A stretch of DNA of 23,877 nt from the NCBI GenBank assembly GCA_051879015.1, contig JBJELF010000034.1, positions 1 to 23,877 of the forward strand. The letters are read 5' to 3'. This DNA comes from JBJELF01 sp051879015. GTDB lineage: Bacteria; Bacillota; Clostridia; Lachnospirales; Lachnospiraceae. Shown one piece after another: positions 1 to 7,412 of the stretch. The position numbers and the translations under genes were made by a program. Positions within the stretch are counted from its first letter, which is position 1, and every line of letters starts with the position of its first letter. The notes beneath the pieces are model-generated. The model did no database searches, was not told the DNA's origin, and worked only from the letters and a program-made list of their open reading frames with translations.

Positions 1-1381
1 AAACTTCAATATGCTGAGTCGATTTTAGTTTGGACAAAAGACATACCGTCTCCACATGCACCCCCTGCCCAAACTGATCTACTGCCTGTACTTTCTCCAA
101 TTGATACCCCCCATCCACCAAGTATCTCAAGTCTCTCGCCAGTGTTGCCGAGTCGCAGCTGACGTACACGATTCGTTTTGGCTTCATCGCTATCATAGTA
201 TCGAGTACGCTCTTCTCGCAGCCTTTTCTTGGTGGGTCTACCACAATGACATCAGCGCCGACTTTTTCTCTTCTATAAAATTCAGGCAGCACGACTTCTG
301 CCTCGCCGACAAAAAATTCCGCATTATCCAGTCCGTTGAGTTTTGCGTTAGCTCTTGCATCTTCAATGGCCGCGGGCACAATCTCTACGCCATAGACTTT
401 TTTCGCCTTCTGTGCCAAAAACAATGAGATTGTACCGATGCCGCAGTACAAATCCCACACCACTTCATTCCCAGTCAGCTGTGCGTACTCCAATGCCTTT
501 CCATACAATTTTTTTGTCTGCACTGGATTCACCTGAAAGAAAGACTGGGGTGAAATATGGTATTTGACCTCCCCAATGTAATCTGTGATATAACCTGGCC
601 CCCAGAGGGATTTGACCTGGCTTCCCAAAATTACATTTGTCTGATTGGTGTTAATATTGATAGAAATATCCGTCATCCCCTCAATTTCACGCAGTTTCGC
701 TGCCAACTCCTCACTGTGGGGTATTTTTTTTCCATTAATAATCAGACAGACCATCAATTCTCCCGTCACAAATCCCTTGCGAATCAGAACATGTCTCAGA
801 AGTCCCGTGTGTGTTGTCTCACTGTAAGGTAAAATATGATATTTCTCTACAAACTTGCGAATCACCTCCAGAATGGCCTTATTTTCCTCCACGCCCAGCA
901 GACAATCCTCCTGCTCGATGATGTCATGAGTGCGCCCTGCATAAAATCCAAAAATGACGCGCCCATTCTTATCCGTTCCTACTGGCACCTGACATTTATT
1001 GCGATATCGCCAAGGCTCTTCCATGCCAATAATCGGCTCCATAACAAGATTTTCAAAGCCACCAATTCGTTCCAGATTATTCTTCACCTTATTTTGCTTA
1101 AACTGCAACTGACTTTCATAGGACATAGCCTGAAGCTGACATCCACCACAGGGTCGTGCAATGGGACAGCGAGGCTCTACACGATCTTTCGAAGGTTCCA
1201 AAATTTTCATCAATCTTCCATAACCATAAGTTTTCTTTAACTTTACCACCTTTGCCTCAATGACATCACCGATGATACTATCCTTGACAAAGAAGGTAAA
1301 ACCTTCCACCTTGCCAACACCTTCTCCCTCATGGCTCATGTCATCTATTTTTAAGGTAATCACGTCATTTTTCTGAAACAT
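1..1381 (-). CDS. rlmD: 23S rRNA (uracil-5-)-methyltransferase RlmD/RumA family, C-terminus cut by window edge
   Basis: This is a SAM-dependent enzyme of the TrmA/RumA family that makes 5-methyluridine in 23S rRNA. The start is ATG at 1381, with GGGAG 8 nt upstream. 460 codons are visible with no stop. Residues 1-60 look like a TRAM RNA-binding domain. C72, C78 and C81 (CPIARPCGGC) plus a later cysteine in DCLLG form the expected Fe-S cluster site. The SAM site WDLYCGIGTISLFLA lies near residue 310, DPPRKGC near 380, and the catalytic-cysteine motif YVSCDSATLARD near 405. Full family members usually end soon after the HVETVCLLS segment seen at the window edge, but this frame continues, so a C-terminal extension is likely (inference). 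Whether the target is U1939 or U747 cannot be told here. Confidence 0.93.
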   Translation of the reverse strand, partial: MFQKNDVITLKIDDMSHEGEGVGKVEGFTFFVKDSIIGDVIEAKVVKLKKTYGYGRLMKILEPSKDRVEPRCPIARPCGGCQLQAMSYESQLQFKQNKVKNNLERIGGFENLVMEPIIGMEEPWRYRNKCQVPVGTDKNGRVIFGFYAGRTHDIIEQEDCLLGVEENKAILEVIRKFVEKYHILPYSETTHTGLLRHVLIRKGFVTGELMVCLIINGKKIPHSEELAAKLREIEGMTDISININTNQTNVILGSQVKSLWGPGYITDYIGEVKYHISPQSFFQVNPVQTKKLYGKALEYAQLTGNEVVWDLYCGIGTISLFLAQKAKKVYGVEIVPAAIEDARANAKLNGLDNAEFFVGEAEVVLPEFYRREKVGADVIVVDPPRKGCEKSVLDTMIAMKPKRIVYVSCDSATLARDLRYLVDGGYQLEKVQAVDQFGQGVHVETVCLLSKLKSTQHIEV

Positions 1382-1428
1382 ATATTATACTCCCATATGC
1401 TAATGTCTAACATTGCAAAATTTAATAT

Positions 1429-1448
1429 TGATATAGCGGTCAAAAGAT
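1429..1448 (+). repeat. Diverged copy of a dispersed intergenic repeat (opposite orientation)
   Basis: The plus strand reads TGATATAGCGGTCAAAAGAT. It matches 15 of 20 positions of the copy on the minus strand at 22197-22216 and sits in the 141-bp gap between yhaM and rlmD. The TCAAAAG..TATTTTG core that follows is itself near-palindromic. The relation to the other two copies is suggestive, not proven. Confidence 0.4.
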
Positions 1449-1522
1449 ATTTTGCTCCATAACACTTCGTGCTCCCGAAATTCTGAACACATTTGAGATC
1501 CGCAGCAAGACTCATCAGCCGC

Positions 1523-2467
1523 TTACTGCAGCGGTGTTGTACTGCGAATATTATTATCCAGAAATCGATTGAAGCCCAGCCATTCTTGATTGACTGAATT
1601 CTTCATAGCTTCTCTCATCACTTGAATCTTTGCATCAGTATTATCTGCAAAATTCAATGCCATCGCTTCCATCAGAGAAGGTTTCTTGGGCGAACCGTAC
1701 TCCAACTCGCCATGATGAGCCAAAATACAGTGACGCAGCTCCGATGCCGTTTTTTTCGGAAATCCTGGAATCTTTTCAATATGTTTTCCTACCATCTCGC
1801 ACCCCAGTACAATATGTCCCAGAAGTTGTCCATCATCGGTATAATCATTCTCCGGAAAAGCCGACAATTCCTCTAACTTTCCAATATCATGAAACATAGC
1901 CGCCGCAATAAGCAAATCTTGATTGAGCTCTGGATACATAGTACAATAAAAATCACAGAGCTTTGTCACAGCTAGGGTATGCTCCAACAGCCCGCCAATA
2001 AATCCATGATGGACACTTTTGGCCGCCGAATGTACCTTAAAGCGTCGAATAAAGTCTTTGTCTTCCACAAAAAAACTACTAATGAGCTGCCTCATTTTCT
2101 CATTTTTTACTTTTCCGCCCAGTGCAAGCAGTTCCTTATACATCTCATCCACATTTTTGTCTGACACAGGAAAATAATCTTTGGCCAAATACTCTCCCTC
2201 AGCGGCCTTGCGAATGCGGCGCACATTTAACTGAGGCGCACCCGCAAAAATGGTTACTTCCCCTTCCACCTGAATAAAATCCAGCGAATCAAAATATTCA
2301 ATACCGCCATTTAAATCCCATACTTTTCCATCTATGATACCAGTCCTATCCTGCAAAGTTAAAGAATAATAACTTTTTCCAGCTTTTGTTGTGGCTGTCA
2401 CTTTACTTTTGCAGAAAAAAACCTGTGCTACACGATCTCTTTCCTTTAATTCACTAATATACTTCAT
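1523..2467 (-). CDS. yhaM: 3'-5' exoribonuclease YhaM family (OB-fold plus HD domain)
   Basis: This predicted cytoplasmic 3'-5' exonuclease has 314 residues from the chosen start, the same length as I recall for Bacillus YhaM. The start is ATG at 2467 because AAAGGTGG lies 9 nt upstream. The longer open frame to 2509 would overlap the preceding gene and has no such site. An OB-like RNA/DNA-binding segment covers about residues 10-90. The HD metal site is complete: H163, H193-D194 in FHDIGK, H251-H252 in AHHGE and D275. The gene begins 16 bp after the stop of the serine protease-like gene, so the two probably share a transcript. In characterised relatives the enzyme trims RNA and some ssDNA ends. 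That substrate range is family knowledge, not read from this sequence. Confidence 0.93.
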   Translation of the reverse strand: MKYISELKERDRVAQVFFCKSKVTATTKAGKSYYSLTLQDRTGIIDGKVWDLNGGIEYFDSLDFIQVEGEVTIFAGAPQLNVRRIRKAAEGEYLAKDYFPVSDKNVDEMYKELLALGGKVKNEKMRQLISSFFVEDKDFIRRFKVHSAAKSVHHGFIGGLLEHTLAVTKLCDFYCTMYPELNQDLLIAAAMFHDIGKLEELSAFPENDYTDDGQLLGHIVLGCEMVGKHIEKIPGFPKKTASELRHCILAHHGELEYGSPKKPSLMEAMALNFADNTDAKIQVMREAMKNSVNQEWLGFNRFLDNNIRSTTPLQ

Positions 2468-2483
2468 AAACTTATTCCACCTT

Positions 2484-3851
2484 TCATCTTGCTCCCAACT
2501 CCACCTCAAAGGTTAAAGTCTTATAGCCATCCCGTCCCTTGCGGCTTACCAGCACACTAACTTTGTCTCCTGGCTCATACTCTTCCAAAGTGGACTGGAG
2601 CACACTCTGATAATATACATTTTTTCCATCAATCTGCATCAAAATATCACCGTACTGAATTCCGGCTTGGTAGGCTGGACTATTCTGCAGGACCTGAGAT
2701 ACATAAATTCCCTTCAATTCCTGCAAGTCTTTATCTGAAGTTTCCACCTTGTTCATATTTACGGCAGTCACACCGAAAAGTGTCATTGGCGAATTTTCCG
2801 TCAAATGATTTAAAATATCTTTCAGATATCGAATTCCAATACCGGCTACAATATCCTGCAGATTGCTGCTCTTATAATTTTCCGTAATCCAGCCAATTAC
2901 TTCACCTTGTATATTCAATATGACTCCGCTTCCGCCGTCCACGCAAAACTGATCGGTATATAAAATACGACACACGCCATCCGTCACACTGACATCTTTG
3001 TTAATATAAGTCAGATTAGTAAAGACCACTGAGCCAGAAAAACCCATCGGATTTCCTGCCAAAATGACCGCCTCTCCAGCCTTTGGCACATAATTATATG
3101 CCAACACAATCGGCTGCAGCTCCTCCTTCAATACAATTCCTTCCAAATCAACCTGCAAGGTACAGATGTCAGTCAAATCATCTTTTGCCAATATGACAGC
3201 ATCCAACACTTGACCTTGCAAATTTACTGTCAATGACTTAGCCTCTTTGACTTGATGATAACTAGTTACAATAGTTACTTTTGTGTCTTGCACGCTCAAA
3301 ATCACTCCAAAAGTCTCACTGCGATTTTCAATAGGCTCATTGAGCCAATCCATATCCTGCGTAATCAGATTGACCGTCACAAAAGACTGCGAGACATTTT
3401 CATATACCTCAAAGAGCGATTGATTGAGCTGCTCGTATGCTTCCACACCCATCTCCTGCGCTTGTGTTTCTCCTGTGGAATCTGTCTCTATCGTTGTTTC
3501 TGACAAATTTTCCAGGCTAGTCTCTGCCGTATTTTCTGTGGCAGCTGTATCCGCCATATCTGATGTCGTTTCATCCTTTGATGGCAAATCGGATGTCGCG
3601 CCTTGGCTTATACCTTCCGTCAAACTACTCTCTTCAACAGCACTCGTCTCCCGCGCATAATAGGAGCTAACCATATAGCTTCCCCATGTAAATGTTCCCC
3701 CAAACACACATCCCACAATTGCTACGCCTGCTAATACACCTACCGTCTTTCCAGTCCATTCTAATCCCAACTGAAGCCGACTCTTAGGTGTTTTTACAAT
3801 TCTTTCTCTAATATAAGGTTTTTTGTTTGTATTCTCCTCTTTGTCCTGCAT
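2484..3851 (-). CDS. Membrane-anchored trypsin-like (S1C/HtrA-type) serine protease-like protein with PDZ domain
   Basis: A 455-residue protein: cytoplasmic N-terminus of about 35 residues, one membrane segment (about 36-58), a Ser/Thr/Glu-rich linker (about 68-135), a trypsin-like domain (about 145-350) and a C-terminal PDZ domain (about 355-450). The start is ATG at 3851, with GGAGG 8 nt upstream. The in-frame ATG at 3866 lies upstream of that site. Candidate triad residues are H199 (in TSYHQV), D228 (in DDLTDIC) and S308 (in VDGGSGV). The usual GNSGGP around the serine has become GGSGVI, and TNNHV has become TSYHQ. The fold is therefore secure, but activity is uncertain and the protein may act as a sensor or chaperone. 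A promoter is proposed at 3946-3973. yhaM follows 16 bp downstream. Confidence 0.85.
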   Translation of the reverse strand: MQDKEENTNKKPYIRERIVKTPKSRLQLGLEWTGKTVGVLAGVAIVGCVFGGTFTWGSYMVSSYYARETSAVEESSLTEGISQGATSDLPSKDETTSDMADTAATENTAETSLENLSETTIETDSTGETQAQEMGVEAYEQLNQSLFEVYENVSQSFVTVNLITQDMDWLNEPIENRSETFGVILSVQDTKVTIVTSYHQVKEAKSLTVNLQGQVLDAVILAKDDLTDICTLQVDLEGIVLKEELQPIVLAYNYVPKAGEAVILAGNPMGFSGSVVFTNLTYINKDVSVTDGVCRILYTDQFCVDGGSGVILNIQGEVIGWITENYKSSNLQDIVAGIGIRYLKDILNHLTENSPMTLFGVTAVNMNKVETSDKDLQELKGIYVSQVLQNSPAYQAGIQYGDILMQIDGKNVYYQSVLQSTLEEYEPGDKVSVLVSRKGRDGYKTLTFEVELGAR

Positions 3852-3945
3852 GTATTTTCCCTCCATGCTTTTACTCCACTCCCCGCATCACTTTATCCAA
3901 TTATCTCATCGTTCTGTTCCAATCGCTGCATCATTTCTCTTATAT

Positions 3946-3973
3946 AGTATATCAAAAAAATATGAGTTGTAAA
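3946..3973 (-). promoter_or_regulatory. Candidate sigma-A promoter for the S1C/PDZ-yhaM pair
   Basis: On the minus strand a TTTACA (3973-3968) and a TATACT (3951-3946) are separated by 16 bp, about 95 bp upstream of the ATG at 3851. The -35 box overlaps the foot of the upstream gene's terminator stem, a compact arrangement. Confidence 0.5.
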
Positions 3974-4010
3974 TATAAAAACGCACCAGTGTGTGGCGCG
4001 TTTTTATATT
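3966..4010 (-). terminator. Intrinsic terminator of the RluA-type gene
   Basis: A perfect 13-bp inverted repeat pairs 3972-3984 with 3998-4010 around a 13-nt loop. The 3' arm on the minus strand contains a run of U, and the stop codon of the pseudouridine synthase lies inside the stem. The arms are mirror images, so it may also stop plus-strand transcription. Confidence 0.65.
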
Positions 4011-4684
4011 TCAATCCGAAATTTCATTTTTCTCTTTGTAGTTGGATGAAAAAACTCTAACTGATACGCACATAGCGCAACTCGATTCATCAAATTATCT
4101 GACTCTTCTGCACCATATCTCCGATCTCCTACCAGTGGACATCCCATATGAGCAAACTGCACACGAATTTGATGATGCCTGCCAGTCAAGAGCTGAATAT
4201 CTACCAGTACTGCCTGATTCAATCCCATCTGCTCTGCCAACTGGGCAAACTCGGCAAACTGCCCTAACGGCACGGTCTGATAAATCAGCCGGGCGGTTTT
4301 TGCCCCCGCTTCACCTTTTTGTGCCACATGGGAAGAATAAGTTTTCTTATCATGAACCAGATAATGCTCCAATGTCCCACTGGAAGGCTCAATCGGCCTT
4401 CTCAACAATGCATAATAACGCTTGCTCATCTTGCCGCTCTGCAGCTGCTGACTTAAATTTGCTGCTGCCCTCGGTGTCTTTGCATAGACCATTATACCGG
4501 AAACTGGCTGGTCAAGACGATGTACCACTGCCACATAGGGATTGGCAGTCTTATCCCTGCGCGCTAAATAATTTTTTATCTCACTCAGCAAATCTAAAGA
4601 AAATTTTTTGCTTGACTGCGATTCTTGACCTGCAGGTTTTTTCACCACAATCATTTCCTGATCCTCATACAAAATAGTTAGCAT
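4004..4684 (-). CDS. RluA-family RNA pseudouridine synthase
   Basis: A 226-residue pseudouridine synthase consisting of the catalytic domain alone, without the N-terminal S4 domain found in RluC/RluD. The signature HRLDQPVSG at 55-63 contains the catalytic aspartate D58. A second family block, RHHQIRVQFAHMGCPLVGD, lies near 168-186. The start at 4684 has AGAGGA 5-6 nt upstream. It acts on structured RNA, but whether the target is rRNA or tRNA cannot be judged from sequence. Short single-domain relatives include RluA and YlyB-like proteins. It lies 124 bp downstream of the HAD gene and ends inside a strong hairpin terminator, so it may be the last gene of that transcript. Confidence 0.9.
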   Translation of the reverse strand: MLTILYEDQEMIVVKKPAGQESQSSKKFSLDLLSEIKNYLARRDKTANPYVAVVHRLDQPVSGIMVYAKTPRAAANLSQQLQSGKMSKRYYALLRRPIEPSSGTLEHYLVHDKKTYSSHVAQKGEAGAKTARLIYQTVPLGQFAEFAQLAEQMGLNQAVLVDIQLLTGRHHQIRVQFAHMGCPLVGDRRYGAEESDNLMNRVALCAYQLEFFHPTTKRKMKFRIEI

Positions 4685-4808
4685 ACGAGTCCTCTTTATT
4701 TTACTCTTTATATCTCATGGACATAATAGGCAGGCTTATACATTCCGTTTCCAAAATTTGCATTTCACTAGATTCTTACAAATTTTTTCATCTGTTTTTC
4801 CTCAGATA

Positions 4809-5465
4809 CTAGTCCTCTTCCAGCAAAATTTCTTCCAACTCTTCCAAGTTTTTGGCTATGTAGTCTGCACCAGCCTCTTCCAATTCATCCCGGTCTCCAT
4901 ACCCATACAGCACTCCAACCGAACGAATGCCAAACTCCTTTGCTCCCCAAATATCGTACTTGGTGTCACCCACCATAATCAACTCATCCATATCAATAAG
5001 CTGGCATTCTTCTATTAAATATGCAATGACATCAATCTTTGATGTACGTTTCTCATCGATGGTGGCACCACATATATATTCAAAATATTGATCCAAATCA
5101 AATTTTTCCAAAATACGCTCTGCAAAATCAACCGGCTTGGAAGTTGCTACAAAAAGTACTTTCCCTGCATCTACCAAATGCTCCAAAAAGTCCTTAATTC
5201 CTTCATAAGGTTCATTCTCAAACATTCCCTGGGGTACAAAGTACTCACGGAAGATACGTACTGCTTCCTCAGCTTCCTCCTCAGAAAAATCATAGCGCTC
5301 CATAAAACTATCTTTCAATGGGGGTCCAATAAACGGCGTCAATTTTTTCAAATCATTTACTTCAATTCCAAAATGCTTCAGTGCATATTGAACAGATTTC
5401 GTGATACCCACCATGGGGTCGGTCAAGGTTCCATCCAAATCAAATAGTATATATTGTTTGTCCAT
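4809..5465 (-). CDS. HAD-superfamily phosphatase, phosphoglycolate phosphatase-like
   Basis: A 218-residue HAD subfamily IA hydrolase. Motif I is FDLDGTLTD, with nucleophile D9 and acid D11. Motif II is VATSKP, and motif IV is MVGDTKYD near residue 165. A helical cap lies between motifs I and II, as in phosphoglycolate phosphatases and related 5'-nucleotidases. AAGGAG lies just upstream of the ATG at 5465. A near-consensus promoter lies at 5518-5546 and a short hairpin at 5487-5503 in the leader. The substrate cannot be assigned: phosphoglycolate, nucleoside monophosphates and pyrophosphate are all served by close relatives. The C-terminus is strongly acidic. Confidence 0.88.
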   Translation of the reverse strand: MDKQYILFDLDGTLTDPMVGITKSVQYALKHFGIEVNDLKKLTPFIGPPLKDSFMERYDFSEEEAEEAVRIFREYFVPQGMFENEPYEGIKDFLEHLVDAGKVLFVATSKPVDFAERILEKFDLDQYFEYICGATIDEKRTSKIDVIAYLIEECQLIDMDELIMVGDTKYDIWGAKEFGIRSVGVLYGYGDRDELEEAGADYIAKNLEELEEILLEED

Positions 5466-5517
5466 ACTTCTCCTTTATTTTTTCAAACAGATTTCCCATC
5501 TGTACATTCACTATAAT

Positions 5518-5546
5518 ATCATATCGTGAATACATAAAAAATGCAA
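5518..5546 (-). promoter_or_regulatory. Sigma-A promoter for the HAD phosphatase gene
   Basis: On the minus strand TTGCAT (5546-5541) and TATGAT (5523-5518) are separated by exactly 17 bp, about 50 bp upstream of the start codon. It lies just downstream of the metK terminator, so this gene is probably expressed independently of metK. Confidence 0.65.
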
Positions 5547-5574
5547 GAGAATTTATGAAAAAAAGCTCCTCCCT

Positions 5575-5616
5575 AAAAAAACAATCGAGCAGTCAGGAGA
5601 AGTTCCCGACTGCTCG
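5575..5616 (-). terminator. Intrinsic terminator of metK
   Basis: A perfect 9-bp stem pairs CGAGCAGTC (5586-5594) with GACTGCTCG (5608-5616). On the minus strand it is followed closely by a run of seven U (5581-5575). It lies about 40 nt past the metK stop codon. Confidence 0.9.
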
Positions 5617-5654
5617 CCGCACCTATTTCTCTAATGGTTTTCTACGCGAAGATT

Positions 5655-6836
5655 TTATGCCAGATATGCTTTTAAAGCATCTACTTTGTTCAGCTGCTCC
5701 CAGGGAAGATTTAAATCATTTCTTCCAAAGTGACCATAGGCCGCTGTCTGCTTGTAAATTGGACGACGCAAATCCAGCATCTTAATAATCCCGGCAGGAC
5801 GAAGGTCAAACTCCTTCTTGATAATCTCAACCAGCTTGTCCGATGAAAGAACACCTGTTCCAAAGGTATCTACCATGATGGAAGTAGGCTCTGCCACACC
5901 AATTGCATAGGACAGCTGAATTTCGCAGCGTTTTGCCAAACCAGCAGCTACAATGTTTTTCGCTACATAGCGAGCCGCGTAAGCAGCAGAACGGTCTACC
6001 TTCGTGCAGTCCTTACCAGAGAATGCACCGCCGCCATGGCGAGCGCGTCCACCGTAAGTATCCACAATAATTTTACGTCCAGTCAGACCACTGTCTCCAT
6101 GAGGTCCGCCAATAACAAAGCGCCCTGTTGGATTAATATAATACTTGGTTTTTTCATCCAACATATCCGCTGGCAGAACTTCATCAAAAACATATTTCTT
6201 GATATCTTCATGAATTTGCGCCTGAGTCACTTTGTCATCATGCTGAGTGGACAATACCACAGCATCAATACGCACTGGGTTATCTTGCTCATCAAATTCA
6301 ACCGTTACCTGCGTCTTTCCATCGGGACGAAGATAATCCAAAGTGCCATTTTTTCGCACCTCTGTCAAACGTCTCGCCAACTTATGTGCCATATAGATTG
6401 GATAAGGCATATACTCGTCAGTCTCATCGGTGGCATAGCCAAACATCATACCTTGGTCACCCGCACCCAACTGTTCATCCTGCCCTTTTTCACCACGTAC
6501 TTCCAATGCCTCATTGACACCCATCGCAATATCTCCAGACTGCTCATCCAATGCTACAATTACACCGCAGGTGGAAGCATCAAAACCAAATTTTGCACGA
6601 GTATATCCAATCTCTGCAACGGTATCTCTCACTACCTTCTGAATATCTACGTATCCAGTGGTAGAAATTTCACCCATAACTAATACCAAACCAGTAGTAG
6701 CACAGGTCTCACAAGCCACACGACTCATTGGGTCCTGTCTCATCAATTCATCCAAAATTGCATCAGAAATCTGATCGCACATCTTATCTGGATGTCCTTC
6801 TGTCACCGATTCTGATGTAAATAAATAATGTGCCAT
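5655..6836 (-). CDS. metK: S-adenosylmethionine synthase
   Basis: This enzyme makes SAM from methionine and ATP in the cytoplasm. It is 393 residues, full length for the family. Visible signatures are GHPDKMCDQISDA (14-26) with the nucleotide-binding histidine, GAGDQGMMFGYA (124-135) and the glycine-rich GGGAFSGKDCTKVDRSA (268-284). A GAGG-type ribosome site lies 7-8 nt upstream of the ATG at 6836. The gene stands alone between its own riboswitch-controlled leader and a strong terminator. Its product is the ligand of that riboswitch, which closes a feedback loop. The methyl-group users and recyclers in this window (rlmD, mtnN) depend on it. Confidence 0.98.
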   Translation of the reverse strand: MAHYLFTSESVTEGHPDKMCDQISDAILDELMRQDPMSRVACETCATTGLVLVMGEISTTGYVDIQKVVRDTVAEIGYTRAKFGFDASTCGVIVALDEQSGDIAMGVNEALEVRGEKGQDEQLGAGDQGMMFGYATDETDEYMPYPIYMAHKLARRLTEVRKNGTLDYLRPDGKTQVTVEFDEQDNPVRIDAVVLSTQHDDKVTQAQIHEDIKKYVFDEVLPADMLDEKTKYYINPTGRFVIGGPHGDSGLTGRKIIVDTYGGRARHGGGAFSGKDCTKVDRSAAYAARYVAKNIVAAGLAKRCEIQLSYAIGVAEPTSIMVDTFGTGVLSSDKLVEIIKKEFDLRPAGIIKMLDLRRPIYKQTAAYGHFGRNDLNLPWEQLNKVDALKAYLA

Positions 6837-6914
6837 AAAATCTACCTCTTTCCTTCTTGTAAATTACCACGCTGCGCATGATGCAAAACAACTATTTTCT
6901 ATGCGCTTTGTTCA

Positions 6915-6943
6915 TCAAAAAATCCGCACAATAAGTGCGGATT
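6915..6943 (-). terminator. Riboswitch-controlled terminator in the metK leader
   Basis: A perfect 9-bp stem pairs 6921-6929 with 6935-6943 around a 5-nt loop. On the minus strand a run of U (6922-6917) follows directly. The loop and part of the 3' arm (6928-6935) are complementary over 8 bp to the 3' side of riboswitch P1 (6965-6972), so stabilising P1 with SAM frees the terminator to form. Confidence 0.9.
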
Positions 6944-6962
6944 CGTGAGTTTTATACTATCC

Positions 6963-7059
6963 TTCTTATTGTTCGATTGCTCGCTCAGGTTGGCACCTTC
7001 CAAAATGGGGTTGCCGTGACTTCACAGATCCTTTGTATCTCCATCACTCTGAATAAGAA
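6963..7059 (-). promoter_or_regulatory. SAM-I (S-box) riboswitch aptamer controlling metK
   Basis: Read on the minus strand, P1 is an 8-bp helix pairing 7059-7052 with 6970-6963. It is followed by the conserved CAGAG junction, a P2 kink-turn region (GTGATGGAG with GTGAAGTCAC), the hallmark CGGCAACC, P3 closing as GGTGCC, the CCAACCTGAG junction, and a short P4 (CGA-GCAA-TCG). An AGG in the P2 loop can pair with CCU of the J3/4 region, as in the known pseudoknot. The order and spacing match the SAM-I class. SAM binding should stabilise P1, block the antiterminator and stop transcription before metK. Confidence 0.93.
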
Positions 7060-7067
7060 AATATATC

Positions 7068-7291
7068 TTTTATAAAATTATTAACCGTAAAATCACATAC
7101 CTAAAGGTATGTGGATACACGGCGTCTGGTTAATAATCCCGCTTAAGGGATAATACACCACCAAATAGTAGGAGATGCGTACTATACTATACTGTTACCG
7201 CATAGTTGTTCCGACCTCAACTCGCCAATGATAGAAAGGCTTGTTACGTACATATCACAAGGCTTTGCTTACATTCCTCTTTGCTATAGCA
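7068..7291 (-). ncRNA. Candidate structured RNA, or long 5' extension of the metK leader
   Basis: The promoter at 7298-7326 predicts a transcript starting near 7291. Downstream come several local helices: CTTGT/ACAAG near 7237-7258 with AAAG/CTTT below it, AGTTG/CAACT near 7204-7222, ATGCG/CGCAT spanning roughly 7177-7202, and ATCCC/GGGAT near 7136-7151. The region ends in a large hairpin with an outer perfect 10-bp stem (7077-7086 with 7128-7137) and an inner perfect 8-bp stem (7094-7101 with 7106-7113), followed by a short U run. No open frame of note and no RNA family I recognise is present. Transcript ends are inferred. Confidence 0.45.
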
Positions 7292-7297
7292 TATGCA

Positions 7298-7326
7298 ATG
7301 ATAACTCATCTATATGAATTCGTCAA
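7298..7326 (-). promoter_or_regulatory. Sigma-A promoter upstream of the metK leader region
   Basis: On the minus strand TTGACG (7326-7321) and TATCAT (7303-7298) are separated by 17 bp. I found no good -35 box for a start immediately before the SAM riboswitch, so this is the best promoter candidate for metK as well as for the structured RNA candidate. Confidence 0.6.
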
Positions 7327-7329
7327 GTA

Positions 7330-7361
7330 CTTCATTCAAATTTTAAGTGAAACTTTTGTGT
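7330..7361 (-). repeat. Degenerate copy of the murA 3' end
   Basis: This 32-bp stretch matches 25 positions of the end of murA (7411-7442), 81 bp away and in the same orientation. Six of the seven differences are transitions. Read in the matching frame it gives TQKFHLKFE-stop, beside AQKFRLKFG-stop for murA, with the stop codon in the same place. It is probably a remnant of a partial tandem duplication. Confidence 0.5.
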
Positions 7362-7412
7362 CCTAGACAAACCGCTCCAGTCTTTTCTCTGCATACCTCT
7401 TATAGCTGCCAT

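Noticed and set aside
1490..1530. CTGATGAG on the minus strand, resembling the core of a hammerhead ribozyme
   Set aside because: No matching GAAA strand and no flanking helices at the right distance; most of the match lies at the end of and just after yhaM.
4042..4677. 211-codon open frame on the plus strand opposite the pseudouridine synthase
   Set aside because: It mirrors a gene with full family motifs, has no ribosome site and encodes a composition-biased, unrecognisable protein.
6036..6683. 215-codon open frame on the plus strand opposite metK
   Set aside because: Shadow of metK, with no ribosome site or domain.
7137..7180. GGTGGTGT on the minus strand near a GGGAT/ATCCC hairpin, reminiscent of a T-box motif
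   Set aside because: The conserved T-box sequence is not matched, there is no specifier stem, and the downstream gene is under SAM-I control.
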